Shown one piece after another: positions 1 through 12,320 of a stretch of 64,000 nt of DNA; the stretch's first letter is position 1, and every line of letters starts with the position of its first letter. The DNA lies in NCBI GenBank assembly GCA_026225945.1, contig JAMJFZ010001815.1, positions 4,888,501 to 4,952,500 on the forward strand, given 5' to 3'. A model generated the notes under the pieces. It was not told where the DNA came from. It did not search any database and saw only the letters and a list, made by a program, of their open reading frames with translations. The DNA is from Cricetomys ansorgei (Eukaryota; Chordata; Mammalia; Rodentia; Nesomyidae). A program made the position numbers and the translations under genes.

Positions 1-839
1 GAATACATAGGTTGGAACATATACAGTATGACAAATGGTCATATTGGTCATGGAATTGATAAACTTTTGATAGTCATGGACACCCAGAAAAAGCCTTCTG
101 AAGGAGGAAGTGCTAAGTAGGTTATGGTATCTTCAGTACACAGTCAGTGATAGAAATACGAAAAGGAATTAGATCATCAGCCACTTAAAAAGCAAGGAAG
201 GGAAACTGAGACACACACAGCCTTGAAGGAGAAAGCTATATGAAAGATGACTGGTGGAAGAAAAACAAACCCTGAGAAAAGACAACAGAAAGGTAAGAGG
301 AAATTTAGTTACTAAGTGAAAGTTAGTGGGTAGTAGTCATCTCCTGCAAGTGTGTCCTCAACAAAGACAAAGTCTCATCATTATCTTCCTACCCCTCACC
401 AAGGCAAAATGCCTAGGTTAGTTTTAGTTGGGAAGATAAGTCAACCAAGTAGATGAACCTTGAATATTGTCTTGTGTTCATTATGAACCACCTTCAAGCC
501 TCCACATATGCCCTATGTTCTGTTCTAAGTGCAACTGTGTCCATAAAATACAACTCTTTTTCATGGACTCTAAAACTGTTTTTCATTATACTTACTGTCC
601 CAGAGTTTCTGAGGCCCTTGCAACACCAAACATTGGCAGATATAAGTTGGAAAGGTTACATACAGCTATGCGCATACAGCATTAGTGCACGAATATTTGG
701 TAGACTTGAGTAGAAATATGTACAAGCAGAATTATTTTCATATTTTGAAATAGAGAAAAATAAAAATAATGCTAATGTTTTCTGTGATTGATTAGGTTAA
801 ACATAGTCTAGCATTGGGAAAGGTCCCAGTATGACTATA
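1..839. other. Unique sequence, nothing recognised
   Basis: No transposon, RNA gene or convincing exon is visible. The small reading frames around 453-713 overlap each other in different frames and have no recognisable protein character. Confidence 0.5.
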
Positions 840-1080
840 CTGTAAAAGTGATGTCACCTTTAAGAGGTGGGGTCAACTGGGAAGTTAATGGACACCTTCA
901 TGCTGGTATTGATAATGGCCTGACTAATATTGAGCAGGGTCTTACAGGAGCGGATGAGTTCCTGTTAAAGCAGCTTGCCATAAAGGTATGACTGGTCCAT
1001 TCTTTTTCTCTTGGTTTATCTTTCACCTTCCCACGGTCCTCTCTCATACCTTACCTTGTAGCTGTTTCATCTGAATCCCA
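840..1080 (+). mobile_element. Possible degraded MaLR-type LTR fragment
   Basis: The stretch has the ordered phrases 'tttaagaggtggggtca' and 'gggaagttaatgga', followed by pyrimidine-rich sequence. This resembles the middle of placental MaLR LTRs (MST/MLT1 group), where a 'gaggtggggcc' block precedes a CT-rich block. The match is short and both ends are undefined. It could equally be chance resemblance in unique DNA. Confidence 0.2.
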
Positions 1081-3395
1081 GGTCCTGCACTTACCTCAGC
1101 AGACGAGAAATCTCGTAGGCCATCACCTGTTCATCTATGCTGTGACTCAGAAATAACACACGCCATTCCCACTCTCCAATCCCAACCTTATAGAGTCACT
1201 ACAGCTGGAGAAATGGGAGAGTACATGAACATTTGATGAGCAGTAAATACTCTAGCCTCAGACACTAAATAGTGTCCAGTCAGGACTGCCACCTTCATAT
1301 ATCTGAGTCTTAAATTCGGATGTTTGATGTCATCTACATCTCATCTATAACTTAAAATTACATGTTCATTTGAGTCTCAGTGAAAGACATCTAGAATGTA
1401 TACAGGTGAAATCACTTCCTTTGTCAAGCTTAGAAAAAAAAGCAGTGGCTTGCTTCTGAGACTTCCTCTTGCTCTGACCCTTTTGGTGACTGATGGCCAG
1501 TTACCTACCTCCTTCCCTATTGTCTCCTCACTTCCCCCTTTCCTCACTCCCTATAAGGGCATAGGTCTCAGCATTGTATCTGTCTGTCTATCAGGCTGAG
1601 TATCACACTTTGACAGATTAAAAGGCTAAGGTCAAACCAACAAGCCCCTAAAGAAATGGTGCTAATTATCATCATGTGTTTTTAAATACTTGGCTCTTCA
1701 AAGACTTTAACAAGGAATAGAACTCATCTTTGTCTCCCAGGGGATGTTTGAGTATTCTATTAAAAAGCTTTTCCCTTAGCATTCTATATTCTATGTTGTA
1801 GGAGAGCAATGAACTGGTCCAGGGAGTCAGGAAAGATCATCTCCACTTCTGATGAGTTCCTTTCTATAGTGACAGGTAAATGGCAAGCACAGTCTTGCAA
1901 TGATGCACCAAAACAGTCCAGAGAGAGTGGAATTGCTTTTGTACCCAAATCTCATGCTCAAAAATTTTGTCAGGACGGAAAGTGTAATGTAACAATCCTG
2001 GGTGTTAGTATGCATCATATTAGTGCACAGACCAGCACATTTAGTCCCTGCACTTGACGTCTGTGGTGCAGGCTAATGCAGTTGTAATATACTTTTTCCA
2101 TGTCTTAATTTCTTTATCTGGTATGAGAGTTTATTGGGGCAATTATGAGGAATGGATTAGGGATTAGAGACTAGTTTGCTATCAGTACTCTCTAGCTTGA
2201 TAACCCCATATCCTAGAGGGCTTGGCCACTTGGATGCTCAGAAGTACATGCAAGTGTTATTCAGTGTCTCAAGAATAAGTTATCTAATGAGTATGCAAAG
2301 ATACCCTTGCCAAATCTCATCTTTTACAGTCGAGAGTCCATGTACAATGCTCCCTCGGAACATTAGCACTCTGGATCCAGCTCTCAGAGCAAGGCTGTAA
2401 ACACCAGACAGGGTCAGAAGTGGAAACATGCTGTCTCTATTCACCAATTTTCGGGATAATAATTGAGTGGTTCAGGATGCTGAGCCGCAGATGAATGCAT
2501 GGCTTGGTGACAAAGGGGAATGACCAAGTGACTCCTAGAGGAGGAGAAGAAAATGGGACTGGGGGGAGGGGTTGGTGAAGGAGCTGGGAAAGAAAAAAAA
2601 AAAAAAAAGAAAGTGTATGTCAGGAACAAGGCAGGCAGCAGAGAGAGGGGAATGAAAGCTAATTATTCTACATATTTTGAAAGATAAGAACAGGATAGCG
2701 GCCAAGTAAGAGGCATCTAATAGCTCAAAAAGTCTCCAGTGATGCTGCTCGCTACAGGTGAAAGGCCAAATTACCAGATCAAGTGGCTACATTATCAAAA
2801 ATTATTCTATTGATTCCAGCAAGGTGCACCTTCCCCGCAATGATTACGACTATCTCAGACCTCCTTTCCTGCTGATTTGGAGCAGGAGGCATGGTTTCCA
2901 CATTTCAAGTTGCTCAGGATGTGTTCGGATGTGTGGGTAAGCACGAGTCTGCCTGCTGAGAGAGTCTATCAGACTGGTTGGCAGGCCAACAGAGCTCTGA
3001 GTTCTGAGGGCCAGTGTCTACATCACCATTAAGAAACTTTGTGGAGAGTTATCATGTGTACCCCAAATGACCGGAGTTCTGAATATTTCCAACAAGGGAT
3101 CCTTAGGCTAGGAAAATCCTCCCAGGAGGCATTGGGCTCTTCAGAAACAAATTCACATAGTCACATGTAAGCTGGCAGAATGGCAAAGCCCTTAACTTCA
3201 CACCTATAGCCCCAGATGGGAACATTTGGGTTTAAACTAAAGGGAGGGAGAACTGGAGGTGTAGCCATTGCAGGGAGTTTGTCCAGCAGCTGCAGAAACA
3301 CAAAATAAATAAATACATTTAAGGAACTAAAGGATTAGGAGAAAAAAAGAAATGTTTCTTATTTATTTTAGATCACCAACTGTTCTCTGTTTCTG
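1081..3395. other. Unique sequence, nothing recognised
   Basis: No repeat family or gene was recognised. It contains an A-rich run near 2590-2612 that could be the tail of a decayed retroelement, but no SINE body is visible next to it. The reading frame at 1809-2057 shows no domain or homology I know. Confidence 0.45.
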
Positions 3396-3406
3396 AGGGA
3401 GGGAGG

Positions 3407-3456
<50 letters not shown>
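3396..3456. repeat. (GGGA)n/(GA)n microsatellite
   Basis: About four GGGA units run directly into about 22 uninterrupted GA units. The junction suggests that the GA array grew out of the GGGA array. The purine strand is the + strand. Confidence 0.95.
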
Positions 3457-3458
<2 letters not shown>

Positions 3459-4019
3459 AAACAAGGGACCACTGAATAAGTCTGAAGACTCTTAATACTG
3501 AATCTTCTAAGATAATAAAGACTTTTCCTTACAAACCCCAAAGCCATACCATTTTAGTTTTTCAGCTAAATAGCTCCCCTGGAGTGATGTTGGGTGTAAG
3601 GGCCCAAAGGACTTCTCCCCCTCACGGTGGATACACAGCGTGTAACGAATTCAGTATATATCCGCTCTCCTTGGAGCAGCAAAGCCTGCATGCCTATTTC
3701 CTGGCTCTGGTCCTTGGATTCACAGTTGGTTAATGTAAAACCAGGCTGACACAGAGCGTCTTGCAGTTTATGTTTGAACCAGAGCCAAGAGAAAGCACAT
3801 TTCTGGTGTTGGTGAACTTCCACCCCCATGAGCCTGGAGAGTGCTATTGTGTCCCAGAATAAAAGCACCCAGGCAGGGTGGTGTGGTTGAACTTTAAGCC
3901 GATTGTCCCTGCCTTTGCCCTGCACAGGCCTCCTACTTCCTGGGACTCCTAGAGCGGATGTCGAACATATTCAAATCTTCCCCTAGAAGGTTTAGTCTAG
4001 GTTGCTTCTTCAGTACTGT
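3457..4019. other. Unique sequence, nothing recognised
   Basis: No repeat or gene was recognised. The 119-codon minus-strand frame at 3566-3925 has no recognisable protein features. Confidence 0.45.
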
Positions 4020-4540
4020 TTGAACATTAAATATGCAAATAATCATCATTACACTTCCAACAATTACACATGTTTGCGAGCACCGTGTCAAGTGCTGGCA
4101 GCAGAGCAATCATTTGTAAAGACAAATATTCCATTCCAAGAGATGTCACGCTGCTCAGAAGATCCTTTTTTGTATTAGTAGCCACACTGCTGCTCCGTAA
4201 AGTGTGCAAATGAACGTGACAGCGCTGCCAATAGCTGCCAGGCCCTTCCCCTCTGCAGAGCAGGTGCCAATCACCAGACCCAAACAGCCGAGGAGGCCTG
4301 GCCTCAGCCCACTCCCAGGGCTCCCAGGGCTGCTTCTCTGCTTCCATCTCTCCTCTCCCGGGAGGAGGGGGGGGACCGGCCCTTCAGCATACTTTAATTC
4401 CTGGTTTCTGGGTGTATTATTATGTGTTTGTAACAGATGAATTATCATTTGTAGCTCAGAGGTGACTAAAAAAAATAAAAACCTGCCTGAAACCTCAGGC
4501 TGGCGTCACAGCAGGCGACCATCCTTTCCCGATGCAGTTT
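4020..4540. promoter_or_regulatory. Candidate regulatory element (motif-rich, repeat-free)
   Basis: Seen: a POU octamer-like ATGCAAAT at 4032-4040 next to AATCATCATTA, then CAATTACACATG, and a GC-richer core at about 4200-4380 in A+T-rich surroundings. After the core come TAATTC, GAATTATCATTTG and a TGGCGTCA-like CRE half site. No transposon lies inside. Such mixtures are typical of developmental enhancers, but motif occurrence alone is weak evidence. Overlapping reading frames on both strands (4027-4448) look like by-products of the GC-rich core. Cross-species conservation is unknown to me. Confidence 0.25.
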
Positions 4541-4929
4541 TTATCTTTTCCTTTACTTCCCTCCTTGTCCCCTTGCTCCCTGCCTTTCCCCTCCCAGTTT
4601 CCTCACATAGTTATGGATAATTGTCACCTTATTTACTTTTATCGCATCCAAAGTGCGGCTTAGCAGGCCCTGGACTTGAGTCCCACTAATCTTGCCTTCT
4701 CCCGAAGTAGGAAAATCCCAAGTCTTGCAGGGCCCAATTGATAACCCTTGTGCTTCTTTTCCATGAAAGACGGATGACTCTGGCAAGCTTGGGAGACTGC
4801 AGATAATGGGATTGACTTGGTACTTAAATCTCAGTGAACCAGGACAGCATAAGTAATTAGTGAGTTGGATCCATCCCGGGGTGCTAATGATGGCTAAGTC
4901 TGCCCCCACGCCATTCTGCAAAACGGCAA
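4541..4929. other. Unique sequence between two candidate elements
   Basis: No repeat or gene was recognised. The 129-codon minus-strand frame at 4553-4942 shows no known protein features. Confidence 0.4.
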
Positions 4930-5340
4930 GAAGCACATCCATCTTAGGCAGATAAAAACCAAGGGGCCGCGCTGCTCACAGACACCATTTATTCCTTCTT
5001 TAGTGCACAATTTATCCTAGAAAGGAGAAAAAAAATCTAATTTTCCTCAAGTGATACCCCGAAGACCAAGTGACCACACTCACACCAGAGTTCATTTTGA
5101 TCACAATGCTGTTGTTGTTTTTAATTAAGAAAGGCTAATTAAGAGAAGATCTGCATTTATCTTCTTATCTGCTTGTCAGCACAGACTCACAGACCCTACT
5201 TATATTTGTTTACAATCGGGTAACTGGCTTTCTATTACTGAACCAGCGATGTCTCAGTTTACACTAAAGTGTGTGCATTACAATGGTTCGGATTGTGCTG
5301 TTAGGAGTTGAATAACTAGCCACCAAGATGACTTTGGGAT
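4930..5340. promoter_or_regulatory. Candidate regulatory element with homeodomain and GATA motifs
   Basis: Seen: 'tttttaattaag' and 'ggctaattaagag' lie 12-15 bases apart near 5118-5145. They are followed by two TTATC(T) GATA-type sites (5158-5170) and a forkhead-like TTGTTTAC (5206-5213). The stretch has no transposon. This clustering suggests an enhancer but is not proof; the call is inference only. Confidence 0.25.
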
Positions 5341-6540
5341 ATGAAAACTGAGTTGACCCATATACACACAAGTGCACAAAACAGAAGTTACTCCATGCAG
5401 CCTCACACTTCTCCTCAATTAATCCAGGGCAAGATTTTTGTGCGCAGACTGGCCTTCCCGATCATTTTTCTCCTTACCCAGATTGATAGCACTTTATCAG
5501 GATAATTTAGATAAATGTCTTTGCGTGGAGCTCACTTATCCTTCCAGCAAACATGATCGACACAGAGGCATGCGTGACAAACGACACCATGTTTTGATCC
5601 CACATTCGTCCTGTCAGCGAGGGAGCCTCTCAAGGTAGCCTACTTCCTTTGGATTCCTGTTGTTGCTTGTTTGCGCTTCTCTGCCATTTGATTTGCTCAG
5701 CCTTCCCAATCATAAAAAGGAAACTGTCCAGGAAGCACACTTTCGTCAAGATGACCAAGGAATCCAAAAGCAGAAGCACGGAGCTGTTGGATCCCAACTC
5801 AGAAGTTAGCAAGGATGAAAGGATGGTGATTAGACGCTCTTACTTAGATGACAGACTGTGCTGCCGCTTTGCCTGGCTTGGGAAAGAGGAGTTGAAGGCA
5901 AAACAAATGTCTGCCCCCTGCTCAGCTGTAGCCCACCTGTCCCATCTTCCTCTCTGTCACAACCTAGAACAAGCTGAGCCCAAATAATTGCTTTGTGCGC
6001 GCTCCTTCCTTTCCACCCCACCCGTCAAGGAAATACTTTTATTGTTTTACTGTGAATTTTCTTTTGACCAACTCGCAATTTCTCAGTATCTGATTTCTAG
6101 GAAGGCATGTTTGTATACCCAAGGTAAACTCATATATGTCAGCTTATTGGTCATATCATGGACAAGTCTCTTGAAATCGTTCTTAAGATTTCATATCTGC
6201 CTAGGCAAGCACTCTACCTTTCTACACAAACTGGAACTGAGGGATTTAAACTTCCGTGAAATGAAAGAGTCAGGCTCTCCCTGAGAAGGGGATGGTGGTA
6301 GACAAAGGTTGTACTTTCTGGTTCCTACCAAGCCCTGATTTCAGTTTGTGTCAAACCAGACTTTTATATTTAGATTAAGACAGCTCATATTAATTTGCCT
6401 GGTCCAAGAGAGTCTATCTCCCATGAGCAAAGAACTTTATATTGATTATGTGAGTTTGTTCAGGACGATCCCATATACCTAAGAGCTTGTTCATGATATT
6501 CATATGAAGATTGCTTGAAACAGTTTCTATTAACCAACCT
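5341..6540. other. Unique sequence, nothing recognised
   Basis: No transposon was recognised. The 112-codon plus frame at 5649-5987 and the 98-codon frame at 5988-6284 have ordinary random composition and no splice or promoter context, so I do not call them genes. Confidence 0.4.
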
Positions 6541-6600
6541 ATAGCATATATATAGCTATATATATAGTATATATAGTATAAATATCTACAGATATTTTGA
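6541..6600. repeat. Imperfect (TA)n tract
   Basis: Alternating TATA/TAGC steps with internal palindromes such as 'tatatatagctatatata'. It is likely to be structurally flexible DNA and polymorphic in length. Confidence 0.7.
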
Positions 6601-6879
6601 CTTTGTAAAAACATTTCTACGTCTACAAAAGAATAAATACAGACTGATTTTTTTAAAAAAAAAAAACACCTTTTGCAATGACATCTCTATGTACGTGTAC
6701 TGATTGTACTACAAGCACATTTAAAGCATGTATTTTATGATTACTTTTGGGAAGATTAGTAACATGTTAATGTTATTTTTTAATTTAAAAAATGATATAA
6801 TGTGAAAAGAGAATTCAATCTGAATAAACTACATTTATCTTTTGAAAAACGTGACACTACCATCGGGTATTTTAAAGGA

Positions 6880-7024
6880 ATTTTTTGAGACAGGGTTTCT
6901 CTGTTGTAACTCTGGCTGTCCTGGAACTTGCTAGATAGACCAGGCTGGCCTTGAACTCACAGAGATCAGCCTGCCTCTGCCTCACAAGTGTTGGGATTAG
7001 AGGTGTACACCACCAACACCCAGC
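6880..7024 (-). mobile_element. B1 SINE with 9-bp target-site duplication
   Basis: The minus strand carries a full-length B1 (7SL RNA-derived SINE). On the plus strand it reads from the T tail 'ttttttgagacagggtttct', through 'ctggctgtcctggaact' and 'gaccaggctggccttgaact', to 'cacaccaccaacacccagc' at the element's 5' end. An exact 9-bp duplication, tttaaagga, flanks it at 6871-6879 and 7025-7033. Moderate divergence suggests an insertion of intermediate age. Confidence 0.93.
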
Positions 7025-7033
7025 TTTAAAGGA

Positions 7034-7344
7034 TAATTTATATGTCCAAATTATCTAGAAAAAAAAATCCCTTCTTTCAAAAAAATAGTTGTTCTGTATT
7101 GAAAGCAAATCTCTATGGACATCGGTCCCTTAACAAATGGGATGCATTCTAGGGCATGTGCCAATGTCCCCTCTTGTCTTTGTGTGAGCATCATGTACAT
7201 ACAAACTACAGTTAAGCTGTGGGATAAGCTTAATGGGATCACTGTTTTGTCATCTTGTTTCTCATCCAAGAAAACATTTGCTATGTGGCATGTGAACTTA
7301 GTGTGATGGTGAAGTGTGTGTGGACAGCTGATTGCCAAGCTACA
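7034..7344. other. Unique sequence, nothing recognised
   Basis: Short unique spacer between the B1 and a MIR. No gene or repeat was recognised. Confidence 0.45.
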
Positions 7345-7475
7345 CACCCTAGCCTCATCACTCACTAGCTGTGTGTTCCTGGGTAAACCCCATGACTTTT
7401 CTGTCACTGAATTTCTCCTATAAAACTGCAAAATAGGGATGATGGTAACACTAACCCCATTGGTCTTTTTAGCAT
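7345..7475 (+). mobile_element. MIR SINE remnant
   Basis: The conserved MIR core order is visible: 'cactcactagctgtgtg', 'cctgggtaaacc', 'gcaaaatagggatgatgg' and 'aacactaacccc'. This matches the ancestral 'ttactagctgtgtgacctt...aaaatggggataataatag' layout. MIR is an ancient tRNA-derived mammalian SINE, so this copy predates rodents. Confidence 0.8.
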
Positions 7476-8928
7476 GTATCTCTCATAGAGAAAAAAATTC
7501 AAGTGTTCTCAAGAAAGCTACATCTTACAAAGGTACGTTTAATTTTTTCCCTATGCATAAAGGATTGCGTATTTCTACAACATAGGTATTTTCTAGGGTA
7601 TATGGTTTGCTGAATAGAAGAATTATACAAATGATATTCCCATAGCATCAATGCTGGTGTCTTCAACAGTGTGCTCCTGAGTCAGACTAGTATAGCCCCA
7701 AAGGTCCAGCAGGGACTGGAGGACTATGTGTTTTCTACAGTTCTAGTGCTGTCCTTTGGCCAGGCAGTCAGTATAGCCTAGATGGCCACAAAATAAGCTT
7801 TGTTAAAAAGTACATGCTGAGCCTAAAAAAATGTAACTTCCTTTTTACATGGTGTTCACTACATTTGAGTTATCTGGTCCTTGATGTAGGTGTACATTTG
7901 GGAAAGGAATTTAGGTTTCCTTAACATTAACTTCTAGCAGTCAGAGATCAGTGTTGAACTGGAAATTCATGTCTCAGATATAAATCCTGGTCGTTTCCCA
8001 CTGATAACTACTGGCCACTAAAAAAGTTTCCTGTTCATCTTAATTTATATAGTCATTAAACTGTAAGTATTTTGATATTCAAGGATAAGATATTTTCTTG
8101 ATTTTTAAAAATATCTTCTGGCACCTTAGACCGCTCCACCATCCTGATTATCTTTTGGTTTCCTTACTACAGTGATTTCCTTACTACAGAAATTCATTAT
8201 TTTCTGACTTTGCTGTACCTCACAGAGGGAGGTTGGACTTCCACAACTTAGCATGGCAGTGATAAGCATTGTTCTTTGAACTTTCCCAGCCATGAGTGGA
8301 GAGTTGCTTTCCGTCATGAGAAAATCGAGTCTTTAAATGGGACCCGTGGCAGGTGGAATGGCCCTTCTGTAGAGTAGGGTTACACGGGCAGCAGAGATGA
8401 AATCTATGAGGCATTCTTCCCCTGAAAGAGGCAGAGAGAATAGGGGAAGCGGGAAAATGTGAGTGAATGATTAAATGAACTTCAAGGGCGTTTTCATCTG
8501 GGAGACAAGTGTGAAAGGAAGAATAATAAATGACTCCCTGCCTTCCCAGAAAACGATTGGTACCCATTGTCTATTCTGGAAGCCATCTGATAGCTCGAAT
8601 GCCCATCTACCAATGGGCATAGAAAAGTTTGCATAAAAGAAAAGGGGTCAACTAAGTAGAGAGAAGAGGCTTAGCCAAAACAAACTGAAATGCTTCATTT
8701 CACCAAGGTTTGATTAATGGGATATTAGACACCTAAGACCGTTGAGACAAGAGCTAACTAGCCTTTAGCAAACAGCGCTGTGAATCACACTTCACACATT
8801 GAGATGTGAGGTAATGAGATTCTCAAAAAGTACCACAGTTAGAAACAACCCCTTACATTCGAACACACAGTTCCCTGCCAGTGGCTGGCACATTGTCACT
8901 AATAAAGCTGGAAAGGGAATTGTTTGTG
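7476..8928. other. Unique sequence, nothing recognised
   Basis: No repeat or gene was recognised. The minus-strand frames at 8126-8567 overlap one another in different frames and carry no known motif. Confidence 0.4.
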
Positions 8929-9043
8929 CTCTCTCTCTCTCTTTCTCTCTCTCCCTCCCTCCCTCTCTCTCTCCCTCTCTCTCTCTCTCTCCCTCCTCTC
9001 TCTCTCTCTCCCTCTCTCTCTCCCCTTCCCTCTCTCTCCCTCT

Positions 9044-9114
<71 letters not shown>
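8929..9114. repeat. Long (CT)n/(CCCT)n polypyrimidine tract ending in (GT)n
   Basis: About 180 nearly uninterrupted pyrimidines, with only one purine (an A at 9080) before the GT run. Alternating CT blocks are broken by CCCT/CCTCC interruptions. Mirror-symmetric tracts of this kind can form intramolecular triplex (H-DNA). The Ser/Leu-rich and Arg/Glu-rich frames across it on both strands are low-complexity artefacts. Confidence 0.97.
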
Positions 9115-10129
9115 CATACGTTGTTTGTTCTTGACCACTGATAGGAACCACCAACTAGTGTGAGAATAAAGGTCAATGTGTGTGTGTTGGTAGCAGACAG
9201 TTTATAAGCAGGATAGCCTTATTCCCTGGGACTTAACCAAAGCTTGTAGCTTAGAAATAATTCACAGGAGACAACTTTAAACTGCTCATTGAAGGTTATT
9301 TGTTGTAATTGTATGATGAAAGATTTTTTTTAAAGAAAACTCCACACAGATTAGCATGAATGTGAGACTAACGTGATTCATAATTGATCGATTTTGAACA
9401 CCATAAATTTTTTTGTTAAGGATTTTCCAGTCATCCATGGACCATCTCTAGCTGAGAGAGCTCTGAGTAAACCTACACCTCCACCTAGTGGTGCCTGAGA
9501 ACATTTAATTACTTCTCCTACAATGAAAGAGATTTAGTCATTCTTGGCAGCCAGCGTGAAAGCCCTTGGTCGCTGTGCCGTGGGAGCACAATATTTAAAG
9601 ATAACATTTTAATCCTAGAATATTCTTACTCCAGTTACACCACCCCTATTTTCCCACTCCTCAACCCTAAAAGCTGACATTATTAGATTGCAAAATAGCC
9701 GAAAAAAATTCCTCCCACTCCATTTTTCAATCTCTTACTGTGCTCAAAGACTTTGACCAGAAACTCCTTTGAGTAGCTAAGGATCATCATTGGGGATTCA
9801 TCCACCCCCTCTCTGCATTTAATTTTTGCCTGCTCACTACTTGGCATACAGCTCCAGAGCTAGAGAGGTCAAACAAATTTCCCTGTAACAATCTAAGTTA
9901 AAAATTCCTCATGAGACCCCCCCCCTGACCTTCCAGATTAATGAAGGCACCCACTTCACTCTGTGTGTGCTCTAATCTCATGTCATCCTAGGCATCGAAA
10001 GCTCTTTGCCAGACAGCAGAGAAGCAGAGCTCCTAGCAGTGTCGCTTCCCTATTTGGGACCTGATGTGAATGTCAAAAAATCAGAATAGGTGAAGCATGC
10101 TAATACATCTTGGGTCTATATGATCTGAA
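9115..10129. other. Unique sequence, nothing recognised
   Basis: A+T-rich, with no transposon that I recognise and no reading frame of note. It joins the candidate regulatory stretch starting at 10130. Confidence 0.4.
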
Positions 10130-10610
10130 CAGTCAATAAACAATTAAGATTGTTTGGCTTCTTTAATACCTAGAAGACATTTGATTTCCGTCACAGTTAA
10201 AAGGAAATTGTTTGTTTTAGCTTCTCATTTGACTTGCAGGATTACAGCCCCACTCTTTGGAGATGTTACTTCAGCCGATTCTCTTCGGAGGCTTTCCCAT
10301 CACTAGCCGCGTCACGACTATCACCTATCCTGTGGGGAGATGCAAGAACCAGGGCTTTCAGCTGGGATATGTCTAGAAAAATTAAAGGGAACTAAGAGAT
10401 TTGCTGCTTGCTAATCCCTGTAATTAAACACTACTTGTAGGAGGGCATGTTACTCTGATTGAAGCTGTTGCCACTGTATTGGACCCAAAAAATGTTGAAT
10501 AATCCTACCCTACCATGATTAATTTTAGTACCTATTAATTAACGCCCATTAACTTATAAAGAAGGCAAAAAGAAATAAATGTATTAATTGTCAGTTTGCT
10601 TTTCCTCCAA
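10130..10610. promoter_or_regulatory. Candidate regulatory element rich in TAATTA motifs
   Basis: Seen: CAATTAAG at the start, then a TGTAATTAAACAC box (10420-10433). A dense run at about 10515-10560 follows, with 'atgattaatttta', 'ctattaattaacgcc' and 'cattaactt', and 'tattaattgtc' comes near 10580. A small CpG-containing island ('agccgcgtcacgac', 10304-10318) is unusual for this CpG-poor window. No transposon interrupts it. Homeodomain binding is inferred from motif clustering only. Confidence 0.27.
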
Positions 10611-11443
10611 CCTATCTTTTCTTAGACCTAGTATTCTGCCATGTGATCCTTTAAATTACAGAAAAATTCCATACATAAAGAAGTGAATAGAAAGGTTCCA
10701 ATGAGGAGATTCCTGTAGCATTTTAACTATTTCTATATTTATAGCACAAGGGATGGAATTCCTTAAGTCACACATTTAAATTAATCAGACATTTTCATCC
10801 TATTGGCACTATCAAAGACCAATCAGACTGTCCTTTTTCCTGTTAGACCTCTGATTGCTTCCTAAATATTTTCCTGACCAAAAACAGAAGAAATCCAGCT
10901 TGTTTTTAACTATTAATGGATTCCCAATATTGTGACTTTGAAGTTAAAAAGAACCATGGTTTGCCATCTTTGCCAAATTCATCCGCCATTACATGGTACA
11001 GACAACTCAAGCCGATCTAAACATCATTGAGCTTTCCCAGACTTTAGGGTGAGTAAAAAGAACAAAACAAAACAGAAAGAACTGAACACAAACTAATCAA
11101 ATTCAAGGGCATGCTGAGCTCTCCTAAAGCACCATTTCAGAATGAAAGAGCAAAGAGCCAGACCAATTCTAAAACAAACCCAAAGTAACTAACAAAATCA
11201 GCCAAAGAGTGAAAGAGTCACAATAAGGGAGAGTGGTTCAGGCACAGAAAAATGACTTTTGCCTATGTGTCACTTATGTCTGATATGGGTTTCTTTGAGT
11301 TCTCCCAAGGCTGCACTGCCAAACAGATTCTATGAAATTTCAGCCTCTCTTGGACTGTGGTTAAGACCTCCTTATGGTGGGCAGAAGTGGTCTCATTCAT
11401 GATATGGAGACATGACCCAATTTTCATTAGTTCCTTCATTAAT

Positions 11444-11483
<40 letters not shown>

Positions 11484-12261
11484 ACATGGGGAGGGGCAGC
11501 TTATATCTTTTAGTCCATCATCCTAAATAGTAAACTTAGCCATGTAGGGTGACTTCTGGAATCCCCATGTCACCACCCTGCCATGCCTAGTGACTATTAC
11601 GGCGCGGGGCGGGGGGGTGGGGTTCAGCGTGAAAGTTCTGCAATTGAACCAGCCCATTTCCCACCACCACCACTAGTAAGATGAAGAAAGTGGCTTGCTA
11701 ATAATGCTTAAGTCTCTAGAGCTATTTACTTCCATGATGAAGTCTTTTCTGATTCAACTAACTGTAGTGGCCCCCAGGATAACAGTTACATATTAGCTTC
11801 TCCATTGTGACAAAGTATCACTATTAAACACAGACATCCTGGTGCCTGGTGAGCATTGTTCATAATTTAGGGTGGCTTCCCATGCCCCCCTTGTTGGTGC
11901 CACGAGTATTGTGGCTATGCCTCTAGCAGGCTCCCAGGATAACTCTCTTTTGGTAATCATGAGCTCACTCAGTTCTCCACAGGGAAATAATGGTGGAAAA
12001 ACAGAGGAGAATTCCATCCTTGGCCATGCACTGGGGAAAGGCTGCCTCCCACCCCTGGCAAAAGGTCTCAGAATCCTGCTGTCAAGGGAGAACCCTTTTC
12101 TCATAATTTAGAGACAATAATATAATCTTTCAACTCGGGACTCCACTACTGATATGTCAGACTGCTCCAATAGGTCAGAGTTCAGCAAGTCAAAATGTTC
12201 TACACTTTCCTCAGGAGGAACCCGGGCTGCTTCATTTATGTTAAATGGGAGCTTCCTTAAA

Positions 12262-12262
<1 letters not shown>
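10611..12262. other. Unique sequence apart from one CA repeat
   Basis: No transposon body was recognised. A short G/C-rich run lies at 11600-11625. The overlapping plus and minus frames at 11793-12111 show no recognisable protein. Confidence 0.4.
11447..11482. repeat. (AC)18 microsatellite
   Basis: 18 uninterrupted AC units. A long pure array of this kind is expected to vary between individuals. Confidence 0.95.

Positions 12263-12319
<57 letters not shown>
12263..12319. repeat. (AC)28 microsatellite
   Basis: About 28 uninterrupted AC units, the longest pure CA array in the window. The His/Thr and Cys/Val runs in the flanking frames arise from it. Confidence 0.97.

Positions 12320-12320
<1 letters not shown>

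Noticed and set aside
4200..4400. CpG island promoter
   Set aside because: G+C is locally high but CpG is still scarce and there is no nearby exon or start site.
5649..6284. Two consecutive plus-strand frames (112 and 98 codons) as exons
   Set aside because: They look random in composition, lie in different frames, and no acceptor/donor pair or homology supports them.
8792..9163. Ser/Leu-rich and Arg/Glu-rich proteins on both strands
   Set aside because: Produced entirely by the CT/GA tract being open in all frames.
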